From positions 1-23,308 of the IMG/VR virus record IMGVR_UViG_3300040801_002086: a stretch of DNA of 23,308 nt; one strand, 5' to 3'. A model generated the notes under the pieces. The model saw only the letters and a program-made list of their open reading frames with translations, was not told where the DNA came from and did not search any database. Origin of the DNA: a virus. The position numbers were made by a program, and so were the translations under genes. This document shows, one piece after another, positions 14,188 through 22,278 of the stretch. Numbering within the stretch: position 1 is the stretch's first letter; every line of letters starts with the position of its first letter.

Positions 14188-14510
14188 GCGATCCCGAGCT
14201 CACGCTTCCGGATATAGAGCAGCGCCTCGACGTCGGACGGCAGCCGCCCGGCCTGCGCCTCGCGCGGGTCCCAGCCGTCATAGAGTTTTCCGACGAGCAT
14301 CGCCGTTGCGATCTGCTCGACCTCCGGCACCTGGTCGGGCTCGCTGCTGTCGGAGCCCGTGAGATCCTCCAGTGTCGTGCCGAGGTAGTCGAGCACGGCC
14401 TGGCTTGCGGCCAGGATCAAGAGCTCGAGCTTCGTATCGTCGTGCGCGTGGATCACGGAGAGCAGGAACTTCACGCGCTCGAGGTCGACAAGGCGGACTC
14501 CCTGCGTCAT
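14184..14510 (-). CDS. gp6-like head-tail connector
   Basis: A 108-residue helical protein of the HK97 gp6 type: VDLERVKFLLSVIHAHDDTK then LELLILAASQAVLDYLG in the N-terminal half, and IATAMLVGKLYDGWDPRE toward the C-terminus. It forms the ring below the portal. ATGA with the preceding gene, GTGA with the first glycan gene. The C-terminal helix VEALLYIRKRELGIA is typical of the family. Confidence 0.88.
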   Translation of the reverse strand: MTQGVRLVDLERVKFLLSVIHAHDDTKLELLILAASQAVLDYLGTTLEDLTGSDSSEPDQVPEVEQIATAMLVGKLYDGWDPREAQAGRLPSDVEALLYIRKRELGIA

Positions 14511-15478
14511 TTCGTGCCTCCGTCGCGGCCGCGCTTCACTGCGAGGCGCCAGTCGCGGTTGTATTGGCCCGGGCGCCCCTTCGGCGCGTCTTTCTGCGCG
14601 ATCCAGAACGAACCGCCCCAGGTCACGCCGTCGCCCTTGCGATAATCGCCCTCCTCCTTATGCACGCCCCTATCGACGACGTGGTCGAGCCGGACCGTCT
14701 TCTCGACCTTGCGCCCGTCCGCCTCCGCGAAGAATCGCAGCGTGCGGCCGTCGGAGAGCATTTCGACGTCGAGATCGGCGAAGCTCAGGCCGTCGGCGCC
14801 GTCCTTTGGCTTCGGCATCCGGTCAATGGCCCGCTGCAGAGACTCTTGCGCGCGCTTCTCGAAGTCTAGCGCCCAGGCCGAATAGAGCGGCTCGAGCGTC
14901 TTCCGGACCGCGGCCTCGACCTGGTCGTCTGTAATCGGGTCGGCGTCCTTCCCGTTGCGCACCGGATTGGCCTCGAGGTACTTCGCGACCGCCCCTGCGA
15001 CCTGGTCGTCTGAGATCGGCTCCGCGTCTTTCCCGTCCTTCGGGCGCGGCAGCTTGGCGACCTCCGCCTCGACCAGCTCGCCGCATAGCCTCTTGATATC
15101 CGTCCGCGTGCCCTTGAGCTCGAGCTTTGCGATCACCTTCTCCGCGACCTGGTCCGGGTCCGCGTCTTTCCCGTCCTTCGGTTGCTGGATCCGCTCCAGC
15201 TGGCGGAGGAGAACGTCCTGCGCGCGGCGCTCGAACTCGAGAAGCCAGTCAGAGTGTTTAGCCGCGATCAGCGGATAGACCTCCTCGGCAGTAACGCTGT
15301 CGCCCTTGTCGCCCTTCTCCGGCGCGGGCCGGGCCGCCAGCGCGGCCTCGAGCTCGCGAATCCGGTCGTCTTGCGCCTTGATCCTCGGCGCCAGGAGGTC
15401 GAGCGCGGCTTGAACCTGGTCCTTCACGACGCCCGCAACGGCTCTTAGCCGGGCGCGCTCATGCTCGATAGTCGGCAT
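14507..15478 (-). CDS. Collagen-like / carbohydrate-binding virion protein
   Basis: A 323-residue protein between portal and connector. Residues about 1-55 are a helical coiled coil (VKDQVQAALDLLAPRIKAQD). The middle has repeated units: short collagen-like turns (KGDKGD, PKDGKDADP, PKDGKDAEP, RNGKDADP, PKDGADG), most followed by a helix like DDQVAGAVAKYL. The C-terminus contains GDYRKGDGVTWGGSFWIAQ, like chitin/carbohydrate-binding modules of ChiC type. Such proteins can be head fibres or decoration proteins; here that is inferred from position and domains. Its start overlaps the portal end by 20 nt. It is not a standard core head gene. Confidence 0.7.
   Translation of the reverse strand: MPTIEHERARLRAVAGVVKDQVQAALDLLAPRIKAQDDRIRELEAALAARPAPEKGDKGDSVTAEEVYPLIAAKHSDWLLEFERRAQDVLLRQLERIQQPKDGKDADPDQVAEKVIAKLELKGTRTDIKRLCGELVEAEVAKLPRPKDGKDAEPISDDQVAGAVAKYLEANPVRNGKDADPITDDQVEAAVRKTLEPLYSAWALDFEKRAQESLQRAIDRMPKPKDGADGLSFADLDVEMLSDGRTLRFFAEADGRKVEKTVRLDHVVDRGVHKEEGDYRKGDGVTWGGSFWIAQKDAPKGRPGQYNRDWRLAVKRGRDGGTK
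15021..15181 (-). repeat. In-frame DNA repeats inside the collagen-like gene
   Basis: A 23-bp exact direct repeat occurs at 15021-15043 and 15159-15181, 138 nt (46 codons) apart and in frame. It encodes the KDGKDA turns. A degraded third copy lies near 14941-14960. This indicates growth of the gene by duplication of a turn-plus-helix unit. Confidence 0.7.
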
Positions 15479-16790
15479 TCTCTAGCTCCTTGATCAGCGC
15501 GGCGCGCGTCGCCTCCTCGATTGCCTCCGGCTCCGGCTCTTCGGTCGGCGCGGGCGCGGGCGGCGCAGTGTCGGGCGGATCTCGCTTTGCCAGGACGGAG
15601 AGCGGCCAGTTCTGTTGCTGCATAATCGGCTCTTCTCCGCCCTCGACTGGCTCGTGCCCCTCGAGGATCCGGACCTCATTAGGCGATTTCCAGCCGGACC
15701 GGAGCGCCTTCTCGTAAGAATCGAACCGGGCCGCGGTATCCATGCGGAGTAGTCCCTCCTGGACCTCGAGCTCCGTCCGGTATTGCTCCGGCAGCGCCAG
15801 CCCCTCGTCGAGCTGGAGCTCGATGCATTCGATTAGCTCCTGGAGCGTCCCGGAGTAATAGGCCTGGTCCATTGGCCCGATGTTGTTGTATGCGGGCAGC
15901 TGGCCGACGCCGATCTTATAGCCCGGCACGCCGAAGGCCCGACATACGTCTTCGGAGGTCCAGCGGAGCTGTTCGATCAGCTGCGCATCGGTCGCGCTCA
16001 TGGTGAACTGTTCGAACTTAAGCCCGTCACCTGTCACCAGGAGCTTGCCGATATTGTCGCCGCCGTAGTTGGCCTGGAAGTTCGTCTGTATCCGCTTGGC
16101 GGTCTCATCCTTGATAAACCCCGGCGCCGTCAGGTGGCCGGACGGGCGCGCCATGTTCCCGAAGAATTTCTCCGAGTTGCGCTGGATCTTGATGCCCTGC
16201 ATTGCGGTAAGACCGCAGGCCGCGATCGGCGAGACGCCGATTAGCGGATGCTCAGGGGCGAGATATACGTCGTGGATCACTTCGGTGGCGGGCACCGTGA
16301 TCTGCGCCTGCTGTTGGATCATCCGGTCATAGTTGAGCCGATAGAACACCTGGCCGGACTCAGAGACCAGCGGCGTCACTTTCTGCGGATCGAGCGGCCA
16401 GATACCGCGAACAATGCCGCGCGCGTCCCGCTCCTTGAGCCCGTAGAAGTTCCCAAACAGGAGTTTGGAAAGGACCCAGCTCTCGAGGAACTTAATCCGC
16501 GTCTGGACCGGATTCGGCTTTTTCAGCACCGGCGAGAAGAGCGCGCTCTCGCCCTCTTTCCAGACGCCGGAGGCCGTGCGCTGCATGAGCATAATCCGGA
16601 GCTTGCCGATATCGCTCGCAATCAGGCGGGCGCAGGCGAACACCGCACTAAACGTCAGAACCGAGTCGATCTGGATTGGCTCGTCCTGCTGCCAGGCGCC
16701 GGTGGTCGGGTCGTGGATCGTGACCCAGCGGCCGCGGTCCGGCGGCGAGAGATCCTTGCGCCGCGTGATATCGAACCCGAATAGCTTCAC
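15459..16790 (-). CDS. Portal protein (HK97 family)
   Basis: A 443-residue portal that forms the dodecameric DNA gate at one vertex. Recognised from VLTFSAVFACARLIASDIGK (about 44-63), LLFGNFYGLKERD, IWPLDPQKVTPL, VIHDVYLAPEHPLIGVSPIA and WTSEDVCRAFGVPGYKIGVG. The C-terminus from about 390 is Pro/Glu/Ala-rich and acidic. It is coupled to the small gene upstream (ATGA). Unusual feature: in HK97-type phages the portal normally precedes protease and capsid; here it comes after the capsid gene and after a terminator. Confidence 0.94.
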   Translation of the reverse strand: MKLFGFDITRRKDLSPPDRGRWVTIHDPTTGAWQQDEPIQIDSVLTFSAVFACARLIASDIGKLRIMLMQRTASGVWKEGESALFSPVLKKPNPVQTRIKFLESWVLSKLLFGNFYGLKERDARGIVRGIWPLDPQKVTPLVSESGQVFYRLNYDRMIQQQAQITVPATEVIHDVYLAPEHPLIGVSPIAACGLTAMQGIKIQRNSEKFFGNMARPSGHLTAPGFIKDETAKRIQTNFQANYGGDNIGKLLVTGDGLKFEQFTMSATDAQLIEQLRWTSEDVCRAFGVPGYKIGVGQLPAYNNIGPMDQAYYSGTLQELIECIELQLDEGLALPEQYRTELEVQEGLLRMDTAARFDSYEKALRSGWKSPNEVRILEGHEPVEGGEEPIMQQQNWPLSVLAKRDPPDTAPPAPAPTEEPEPEAIEEATRAALIKELENADYRA

Positions 16791-17038
16791 GAGCTGGCCT
16801 CGTCGTCAGATTCGTCCAGGATTTCCGGCTCAGGCGCGGGCGCGGGCGCCGCTTCCGGGACCATATCGCGCCGCTTGTATGCGCGCCGCTTGGTGGTGGC
16901 CTTTTTCTTCGGAGTGCCCTCGACTATCTCGACCTTGCCCAGGAGCACCAGCACCCGGGCCGAGGGTCCGTCGATCTCCTTCTCTTCGCCCCGTCGGCCG
17001 ACGGACGGGACATATTTCGCAATCGCTCGGACTCTCAT
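16787..17038 (-). CDS. Small basic/acidic head-region protein
   Basis: An 83-residue protein, family not recognised. The N-terminal half (MRVRAIAKYVPSVGRRGEEK, then SARVLVLLGKVEIVEG) forms a small compact unit seen in short proteins of head gene clusters. It is followed by a Lys/Arg-rich linker (KKKATTKRRAYKRRD) and an acidic, Pro/Ala-rich tail (PAPAPEPEILDESDDEASS). GGAGG lies 7 nt before the ATG, just after the terminator, so translation starts anew here. A role in head decoration or scaffolding is possible but not shown. Confidence 0.65.
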   Translation of the reverse strand: MRVRAIAKYVPSVGRRGEEKEIDGPSARVLVLLGKVEIVEGTPKKKATTKRRAYKRRDMVPEAAPAPAPEPEILDESDDEASS

Positions 17039-17052
17039 CGAAGATCCTCCAG

Positions 17053-17084
17053 AAAAAGGCCCGGCGCCCCGAAGGACGCCGGGC
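17053..17084 (-). terminator. Strong intrinsic terminator after the capsid gene
   Basis: On the minus strand an 11-bp stem GCCCGGCGTCC / GGGCGCCGGGC (one U-G wobble) closes a UUCG tetraloop, followed by C and TTTTT (17053-17057). It starts 20 nt after the capsid stop and ends 15 nt before the next ATG. It probably stops part of the transcripts, giving more capsid mRNA than downstream portal and tail mRNA. Confidence 0.85.
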
Positions 17085-17103
17085 TCAGTTTGGCCCCTAG
17101 CTC

Positions 17104-18456
17104 TTAGGAACCGCCCGCATATGCGGCATCGCTGACGTACTGCGCCGCATGGCTCCGCCGCTTGGCGAAGTTGATCGGGCGCACCACCTTGAAAGCGACG
17201 TTTTCCGTCTGGAACATCGAGACGGGATTCGCCGTGCCTGCGGTCGGCGTGCCGCCGTCACCCGCGGGCGCGTCGTCCATTTCGATAGTCGCATCCATGG
17301 AGAGCGAAACCTCGACCCCCATATCGCCGATGCGCCAGATATCCGACGGCTTGAGCAGGATCAAGTGCGTGGCGCCGACGTTGTCGCCGGTCACTACCGG
17401 ATCGCCCTCGAGCGTGCCGCCCATGGCCGTGAGCTCCGGGAATTCCCGCTGCCCCAGCGCGTTGCGCATGAGCGAGATCGACTTCGCGAGCGTCGGAGTG
17501 CACACGAAGTGCAGCCCGGTCGCATTCTTCGCCGTGAGGAACGTCCCGTACAGCGTCGCGATATCGGTCCGCAGCGCCTCCGCGTCGGTGCCCGAGGCGG
17601 TCTCGCCGCTCACACCGTTGAGGATGCCCGCAGGCGCGCTCGAGCTCACGGCGCCGGTGCCGAGGAACGTCTGGTCAATGCGCTGGCGCGAGGCCTCGAC
17701 CAGGCCGTCGCGGATCAGCATTTCGGCCGCCGGGCTTGAGTAGCGCAACAGCTCACGCGACGCGACGGAGATCGCGCCGACCTTCTTCGCCGTCAGCTCG
17801 ACGTCGGAGAAGTCCTGCGCGCTCGCCGGGATCGCGAGCGACTCCCCGACCCAATAGCCCGAGGCGATCGCCTCCTGGCCCTTGATCGAGACGTTTGCCG
17901 GGACCTCGCGCAGCGGCAGCCGGTCAAATACCGTCTGCGAACGCAGGAACTCGACGAAGTCGCCCATGTAGCGCGAGTCCGCGCTCACGAGCTCGGCGCC
18001 CCAGGAGTCCGAGCCGTCGCCGTAGGCCGTGCCGCCGGTGACTCCGGCCTTGATCACGTTGACGAGAGTCGGGTTTGTGCGGCCCCACCGCTTTTCGGCG
18101 ATATCGGAGGCCCGCAGCTCGTACCCGGAGAGCTGGGCGAGCGTCTTCGCGATCAGCTTCCGCACGAACGACTGCCCCTGGAACTCGTCTTCCTTGTCCG
18201 TCTTGCGGACCAGGATCGTCGGCCCCTTGCCCTTGATCTCGCTCTTCGGCTCCGAGTTGTCGCCGACCAGGCGCTTGAGGCGCGCGAGGTGGTCGTCGAT
18301 GTGCTTGATCTCGGTCGAAAGGCCGTCGAATTCCGACTGCTCTTCGGCGTCGAGGGTCCTGCCCTCGTCGCTGGCGGCCTTCATGAGCACCGTTTGGCGC
18401 TCGGTCGCCTCGTTGCGCTTCTGCTGGAAGCGCGAAATATCCTGCTGGAAATTCAT
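17104..18456 (-). CDS. Major capsid protein (HK97 fold)
   Basis: A 450-residue capsid precursor. Residues 1-65 form the coiled-coil delta domain (FQQDISRFQQKRNEATERQ, then EEQSEFDGLSTEIKHIDDHL), which the prohead protease should remove. The body has SDSWGAELVSADSRYMGDFV, QEAIASGYWVGESLAI, KKVGAISVASRELLRYSSP and RQRIDQTFLGTGAVS, typical of HK97-family capsids. GGAG lies 9 nt before the ATG and the gene is separate from its neighbours by short spacers, unlike the coupled genes downstream. It ends just before a strong terminator. The C-terminus reads FAKRRSHAAQYVSDAAYAGG. Whether it crosslinks cannot be judged here. Confidence 0.95.
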   Translation of the reverse strand: MNFQQDISRFQQKRNEATERQTVLMKAASDEGRTLDAEEQSEFDGLSTEIKHIDDHLARLKRLVGDNSEPKSEIKGKGPTILVRKTDKEDEFQGQSFVRKLIAKTLAQLSGYELRASDIAEKRWGRTNPTLVNVIKAGVTGGTAYGDGSDSWGAELVSADSRYMGDFVEFLRSQTVFDRLPLREVPANVSIKGQEAIASGYWVGESLAIPASAQDFSDVELTAKKVGAISVASRELLRYSSPAAEMLIRDGLVEASRQRIDQTFLGTGAVSSSAPAGILNGVSGETASGTDAEALRTDIATLYGTFLTAKNATGLHFVCTPTLAKSISLMRNALGQREFPELTAMGGTLEGDPVVTGDNVGATHLILLKPSDIWRIGDMGVEVSLSMDATIEMDDAPAGDGGTPTAGTANPVSMFQTENVAFKVVRPINFAKRRSHAAQYVSDAAYAGGS

Positions 18457-18462
18457 GTTCAG

Positions 18463-19035
18463 TTACTCCGCTTGGTGATCGAGGTAAATAACCCCGGATT
18501 TCAGGCGGGCGCGCCTGGTAGATTCGCCAAGGTAAACGACACCGCTCCGCTTGCCGGACGCGGCGAGGAGCTGGCGGTCGATGCTCTTGACGACTTGAAT
18601 AGATGCGTCTGCATTCGCTGGGATCGTGACGGCCGAAAGCTCGAGCCAGTCCCATTTCTGGAAGTGATAGCCGCCGTCCTTTAGCTGCGAATACTCAGTA
18701 GGCTGGAATCCGATCGAGAGACCCTTCACGAGTCCCAGCTTCAACGATTCGTATGCCTCGTCGAGGCGCTCGATCAGCGCCCGCGAAACGGAGGCGGTAA
18801 ATATTTTCCCGCGCACGAAGATCCCGCCGTCGGTGATCTTGGTCGGCGTTACCTCGCCGATCGGCGCCCGCTGGTCGTGCTGCCATAGGAGCGGGATAGA
18901 CCCCTTAAATTGCGCGCCTTTCGGCTCGACAATGTCCCCCATTCGGTCCGGCGTCGGCGTGCTCGCGATCCCTTCGAATTCTCGAGTCTCGTCGTCGAAG
19001 GCCTTCGTCTGCAGCATCGAATATGCTCGGCGCAT
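18463..19035 (-). CDS. Prohead maturation protease (HK97 / U35 type)
   Basis: A 190-residue serine protease that trims the capsid delta domain. The catalytic residues are visible in family context: H53 (LLWQHDQRAPIG), S107 (VKGLSIGF) and E132 (WLELSAVTIPANADA). The N-terminus (REFEGIASTPTPDRMGDIVE) is typical. The C-terminal 30 residues contain two similar strands, SGVVYLGES and SGVIYLDHQ, a short duplication of unknown role. It lies 17 nt after TerL and 6 nt before the capsid ATG. Confidence 0.94.
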   Translation of the reverse strand: MRRAYSMLQTKAFDDETREFEGIASTPTPDRMGDIVEPKGAQFKGSIPLLWQHDQRAPIGEVTPTKITDGGIFVRGKIFTASVSRALIERLDEAYESLKLGLVKGLSIGFQPTEYSQLKDGGYHFQKWDWLELSAVTIPANADASIQVVKSIDRQLLAASGKRSGVVYLGESTRRARLKSGVIYLDHQAE

Positions 19036-19052
19036 TTTCCTACCCTCTCGGC

Positions 19053-20810
19053 CTATCCGACCGCAAAAACCTGGTATTCGGGCTCATCCTCGACCGCAGC
19101 GGCCGCCAGGCCGAAGGCCATAAGCAGCGCGATCAAGTCGTCGATTTTGTCGGCCGACCGCTTCCGGTCCGGCGCGATATTCATGTTCGCGTCATAGCGC
19201 GGCACGAGATTGGCGGCGCACCATTGCAGCACCGGATCCCCGCCGTGATTGAGGCTCCCGGCCCTGTATGCGGCCTCGAGCGCCTTAAATGCGGGCGCGT
19301 ATGACTTAGGCCCCTGGATAAACTGCCGCATTTCGATCCCGGCCGCCGTCATGCGGTTGGCGGTCGCCGCGGCATTCCAGGCGTCGAAGGCGACTAGCCG
19401 CGGCTGGAACCTCTCACAGTCGGCGACGATCTGCGCCTCTATCGCTTCATAGTCCGCGACATTGCCAGGCGTCTGCGTTATGAGCCCCTGAGCCACCCAC
19501 GAAGCGTAAGGAACCGTGCCGCGCTCGGTCCGCTGGTGCACCGCATCTTCCGGCACCCAGCGACGCCCCCAGGTAAACCAGCGACCCTCGACGAGCCATA
19601 GCAGGCGCCAGGCCGTGAGGTCGCGCGTACTGCCGAGGTCCAGGCCGCCCCAGCACGGCGCGCCCTCGAGCTCGTCGAGGTTGACGGGCCCGGAGCACCG
19701 TTTCCAGCGCGGAATGTCGATCCAGGCCTCCGCGGCGGCCGCCTGGCGGTTGAGTCGCTTGATCCGGAACTCCGCCAGGGCGCCGGGTTGCTGTTTCGCC
19801 TCCCGGGCATACTCCCGCATCTTGTCGAGCTGGATCGAGACCCCTAGCAGCGGATTGGCCTTTTGCCAGGCGGATTCGTCGAAATCATCGTCGTCGGCGT
19901 CCACCGCGTAGTACACGGCGAGAAAATGGTCCGCTTCGACCGTCCCCTCGAGCACCTGGCACGCAAACTTGCGGATCTCCGCCCACGGCCCCGGGCTCTC
20001 GTATCCCTCCGTCGTCGTGTACAGGAACAGCGGATTTTTCCGCGCGCCTGCCGCCGAGCGCAGGACGTCATAGAGATCCCGCGTCTTGTGCGCGTGGAGC
20101 TCGTCGAACACCAGCACGGACGGGTTTAGCCCGTCCTGCGTGCTCGCCTTGGCGTTTATCGGCTTGAAAGTGCCGCCCAGGTCATACCGGGCGATCGCAT
20201 TCGCGAACGGCTCCAGCATGAATGCTTCGCGGAGGTCCGAGACCTTCTCGACCATGCGCTTCGCCACCCCGAACACAATCCGCGCCTGGTCGCCGGTCGT
20301 GGCCGCCGAGAGCACCTGCGGGCCGACTTCGTCCTCATAGCAGTAACAATAGAGCGCGATCGCGGCCGCAAGGGTCGATTTCGCATTCTTCCGCGCCACG
20401 GCGAAGAGCCCGGTCGTGAACCGGCGCGCGCCGTCCGGCCGCCGGAATCCGAACAGGTTCACCACGAAAAAAATCTGCGACGGCTCGAGGCTTATCGTCG
20501 GGACCTTCCAGACCCCCTCGACGTGCGGCAACTTCTCTATGAAGTCGCAGGCGTTATTCGCCTCCCAGGCGTCGAATACGAACGGCGGCGACCGCTTCCG
20601 GCGCGCCCTGCGGACGTCCGCGAGGAACCTCTTCGCCGCGAGCCGGATCCATTTCCCGAAACGCTGGCCGCGCCGATCCGCTACCACTTCCGCCGCGTAG
20701 TCGGCGGCGATCTGGCAGTAGTTTCGAGCGTGGTCCGTCGCGTGGAATTTCGGCCGTTTAGGGCTTTTTCTTCCGGTTCCCCGCGAACTTGTTCGCTTTC
20801 GGGTCGTCAC
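19053..20810 (-). CDS. terL: Terminase large subunit
   Basis: A 585-residue DNA-packaging motor and nuclease. ATPase part: Walker A-like ARKNAKST (139-146; many relatives have RKNGKS), Walker B VLVFDE (232-237) and a coupling motif LFLYTTTEGY (261-270). Nuclease part: GGLDLGSTRDLTAW with D391, a second acidic strand RLVAFDAWNAAATA, and DDLIALLMAFG near the C-terminus. The apparent start is GTG 20810, inside the TerS gene (53-nt overlap), because no later ATG/GTG precedes the conserved region; it is uncertain. TerS and HNH genes lie upstream, as in HK97-type phages. Confidence 0.95.
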   Translation of the reverse strand: MTTRKRTSSRGTGRKSPKRPKFHATDHARNYCQIAADYAAEVVADRRGQRFGKWIRLAAKRFLADVRRARRKRSPPFVFDAWEANNACDFIEKLPHVEGVWKVPTISLEPSQIFFVVNLFGFRRPDGARRFTTGLFAVARKNAKSTLAAAIALYCYCYEDEVGPQVLSAATTGDQARIVFGVAKRMVEKVSDLREAFMLEPFANAIARYDLGGTFKPINAKASTQDGLNPSVLVFDELHAHKTRDLYDVLRSAAGARKNPLFLYTTTEGYESPGPWAEIRKFACQVLEGTVEADHFLAVYYAVDADDDDFDESAWQKANPLLGVSIQLDKMREYAREAKQQPGALAEFRIKRLNRQAAAAEAWIDIPRWKRCSGPVNLDELEGAPCWGGLDLGSTRDLTAWRLLWLVEGRWFTWGRRWVPEDAVHQRTERGTVPYASWVAQGLITQTPGNVADYEAIEAQIVADCERFQPRLVAFDAWNAAATANRMTAAGIEMRQFIQGPKSYAPAFKALEAAYRAGSLNHGGDPVLQWCAANLVPRYDANMNIAPDRKRSADKIDDLIALLMAFGLAAAAVEDEPEYQVFAVG

Positions 20811-21174
20811 CTGGCGTTTTTACCTTCCCCTGGGCGACCGGAGTCAACCCGAAGTCGTTTATCAGCGCGCGGTACTGACTGAGCATATGGCCGGTCGGCG
20901 ACTCGCCCGCGGCCCACAGCTGGACCAGTTTCCCGTGAAGCGCGCATAGGTGGCCGAAGGCCATAAGGCCCGCGTCCGTCAATAGCTTGTTATTCACCAG
21001 GACCGGCGCAAGGCGCTGCCATTCCTTCACGGCGTGAACATTCGGCAACCAATCGGGCGGATCCGGGACCTCGGACACGACGGGCAGCTCGACCACGGCG
21101 GCCGCTTCGCGGTCGCGTCTTGAAGTGCCTGCGACGGCCTTCAAGTGGCTGGGCTTTTTCCCTGGTCCTGGCAT
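20758..21174 (-). CDS. terS: Terminase small subunit (P27 family)
   Basis: A 138-residue DNA-recognition subunit of the packaging motor. P27-family features are MPGPGKKPSHLKAVAGTSRR at the N-terminus, then PDPPDWLPNVHAVKEWQRLA, helical middle and NDFGLTPVAQGKVKTPG at the C-terminus. It starts at ATG 21174 after an 86-nt spacer and overlaps the TerL start by 53 nt. The start has only a weak ribosome site (AAGGA about 11 nt upstream). Confidence 0.93.
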   Translation of the reverse strand: MPGPGKKPSHLKAVAGTSRRDREAAAVVELPVVSEVPDPPDWLPNVHAVKEWQRLAPVLVNNKLLTDAGLMAFGHLCALHGKLVQLWAAGESPTGHMLSQYRALINDFGLTPVAQGKVKTPGDDPKANKFAGNRKKKP

Positions 21175-21260
21175 CGAGTCTAAGTCCTTGAAAAATGAGT
21201 TTGCCTATCTTGACTGTGCAAAATAATGGCTACCGCGTCGGGCTAGAACGCGCGCGGTTT
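21175..21260 (-). promoter_or_regulatory. AT-rich spacer before terS, possible promoter
   Basis: This 86-nt gap is one of the longest spacers in the late operon and is clearly more AT-rich than the genes around it (minus strand CCATTATTTTGC and CAAACTCATTTTTCAAGG). A loose -35/-10 pair (TTCTAG, 17 nt, TATTTT) can be drawn but neither box is strong. It may hold a promoter or packaging-site sequence for the terminase genes; this is inferred from composition and position. Confidence 0.25.
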
Positions 21261-21566
21261 TCAACCCGCACCCTCCCCCCCGGCGTGCCAGGTCTCGCGC
21301 GCCGTCTTCGAACTGTGGCACCGGCGGCACAACGTTTGCAGATTGCTCTCGCGGTTGTTGTGACTGTCTCCGTCGACGTGGTCGACCTGGTCGCCGTACT
21401 TCCCGCATTCGCGGCAGAGATACAGGTCGCGGGCCAGGATCCGCCGCCGGATCGCTTTCCACGTCTTGCTGTTCGTGTTGAGCGCGCGCGTGGCTTGGCG
21501 GTTGTGCACCTGGCCGTGCACCTTTTGTTTCACGGGTCGCCGATGCGTCGGCGGCGAGACCGGCAT
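21261..21566 (-). CDS. HNH endonuclease (packaging-associated)
   Basis: A 101-residue nuclease with an HNH beta-beta-alpha-metal domain: zinc cysteines C51, C54, C80 and C83 (CRECGKYG and CRRCHSS), and catalytic D62-H63 (VDHVDGDSHN), N75 and H84. Small HNH proteins beside the terminase genes help TerL cut cos ends in HK97-like phages; that role is taken from the family. ATG 21566 shares its A with the preceding stop (TGATG). A longer upstream frame is a shadow. The N-terminal 30 residues are basic. Confidence 0.92.
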   Translation of the reverse strand: MPVSPPTHRRPVKQKVHGQVHNRQATRALNTNSKTWKAIRRRILARDLYLCRECGKYGDQVDHVDGDSHNNRESNLQTLCRRCHSSKTARETWHAGGEGAG

Positions 21567-21901
21567 CACCCAGCGACCCAAGGCTCGACAAAGTGGATTG
21601 TCCCGCGGCTTACCGTCTGCCGGTTGTCGCTCAGGTCGTCGAGCACCGCTTGATACGCATACAGGCCAGAGAGCGCGACCGTCTGCTCCCTTGTGAGCGT
21701 AACGCGGAAGAGCCCGGCCTCGGCATCCGTGACGGTGCCCTCGACCTGGAGGCGGTCGTCTGGATCGCTCCACCGCTCGACCGCGAGGCGCGGCGTCGTG
21801 CCTGTAATATTGGCAACGTCGCCTGCCTCGTCTGTCACGAGAAACTGCAGCACCAGCGAATCGCCGCGGACCGCTGTAAGGCCTACCGCTGCGGCGAGCA
21901 T
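21566..21901 (-). CDS. BppU-N-like virion/baseplate-type protein
   Basis: A 111-residue beta-rich protein with the pattern of small phage proteins related to the N-terminal domain of baseplate upper proteins: LTAVRGDSLVLQFLVTDEAG, then NITGTTPRLAVER, VEGTVTDAEAGLFRVTLTRE, and LSGLYAYQAVLDD. These domains attach fibres or other virion parts. Position before HNH and terminase is unusual for a baseplate gene but is known for small accessory virion genes. The start overlaps the previous stop. Confidence 0.62.
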   Translation of the reverse strand: MLAAAVGLTAVRGDSLVLQFLVTDEAGDVANITGTTPRLAVERWSDPDDRLQVEGTVTDAEAGLFRVTLTREQTVALSGLYAYQAVLDDLSDNRQTVSRGTIHFVEPWVAG

Positions 21902-22275
21902 TAGGTCCCGACCGGAACCGTAACAGTCAGACTCGTGAGCGTAACCGTCTCGCCTGCGCCGACCGTGGTCGAGCTCACCGTGACCTCTTCGCCGCTGGTG
22001 GCCGCTGCGGCCTCCGCGAGCTTAGTCGCGGCACCGTCATAGATCGACATTTGCGCGACTGTGCCGCCGGTGGCGCTAGTGTCCTGGATCGGCACGCCCG
22101 AGAGCGTGATCACGCCCGTGGCGGCGGCGCCGAAGGCCGGATCCGAGAAGGTGAACGTCGCGACCTCGGCGTCTGCGGCCGTCTCGAGCTGGGCATATCC
22201 CGGGCTCGCGTCTGCATTCACGGCGTCGTCGAAGGCATTCGCCAAGGCGTTGCGCATTGCTGTCTCGAGAATCAT
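21901..22275 (-). CDS. Small Ala/Thr-rich, probably virion-associated protein
   Basis: A 124-residue protein. Residues 1-35 are helical (LETAMRNALANAFDDAVN), the rest is Ala/Thr/Val/Gly-rich and beta-like (ATFTFSDPAFGAAATGVITL, GAGETVTLTSLTVTVPVG). The composition suits a surface-exposed virion protein. A strong ribosome site (GGAGG, 8 nt before the ATG) suggests high expression. No family recognised. Confidence 0.6.
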   Translation of the reverse strand: MILETAMRNALANAFDDAVNADASPGYAQLETAADAEVATFTFSDPAFGAAATGVITLSGVPIQDTSATGGTVAQMSIYDGAATKLAEAAAATSGEEVTVSSTTVGAGETVTLTSLTVTVPVGT

Positions 22276-22278
22276 CGC

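Noticed and set aside
17104-18456. Fused scaffold or second protease in the capsid gene
   Set aside because: The N-terminal coiled coil is the normal delta domain of HK97-type capsid precursors, and a separate protease gene lies just upstream.
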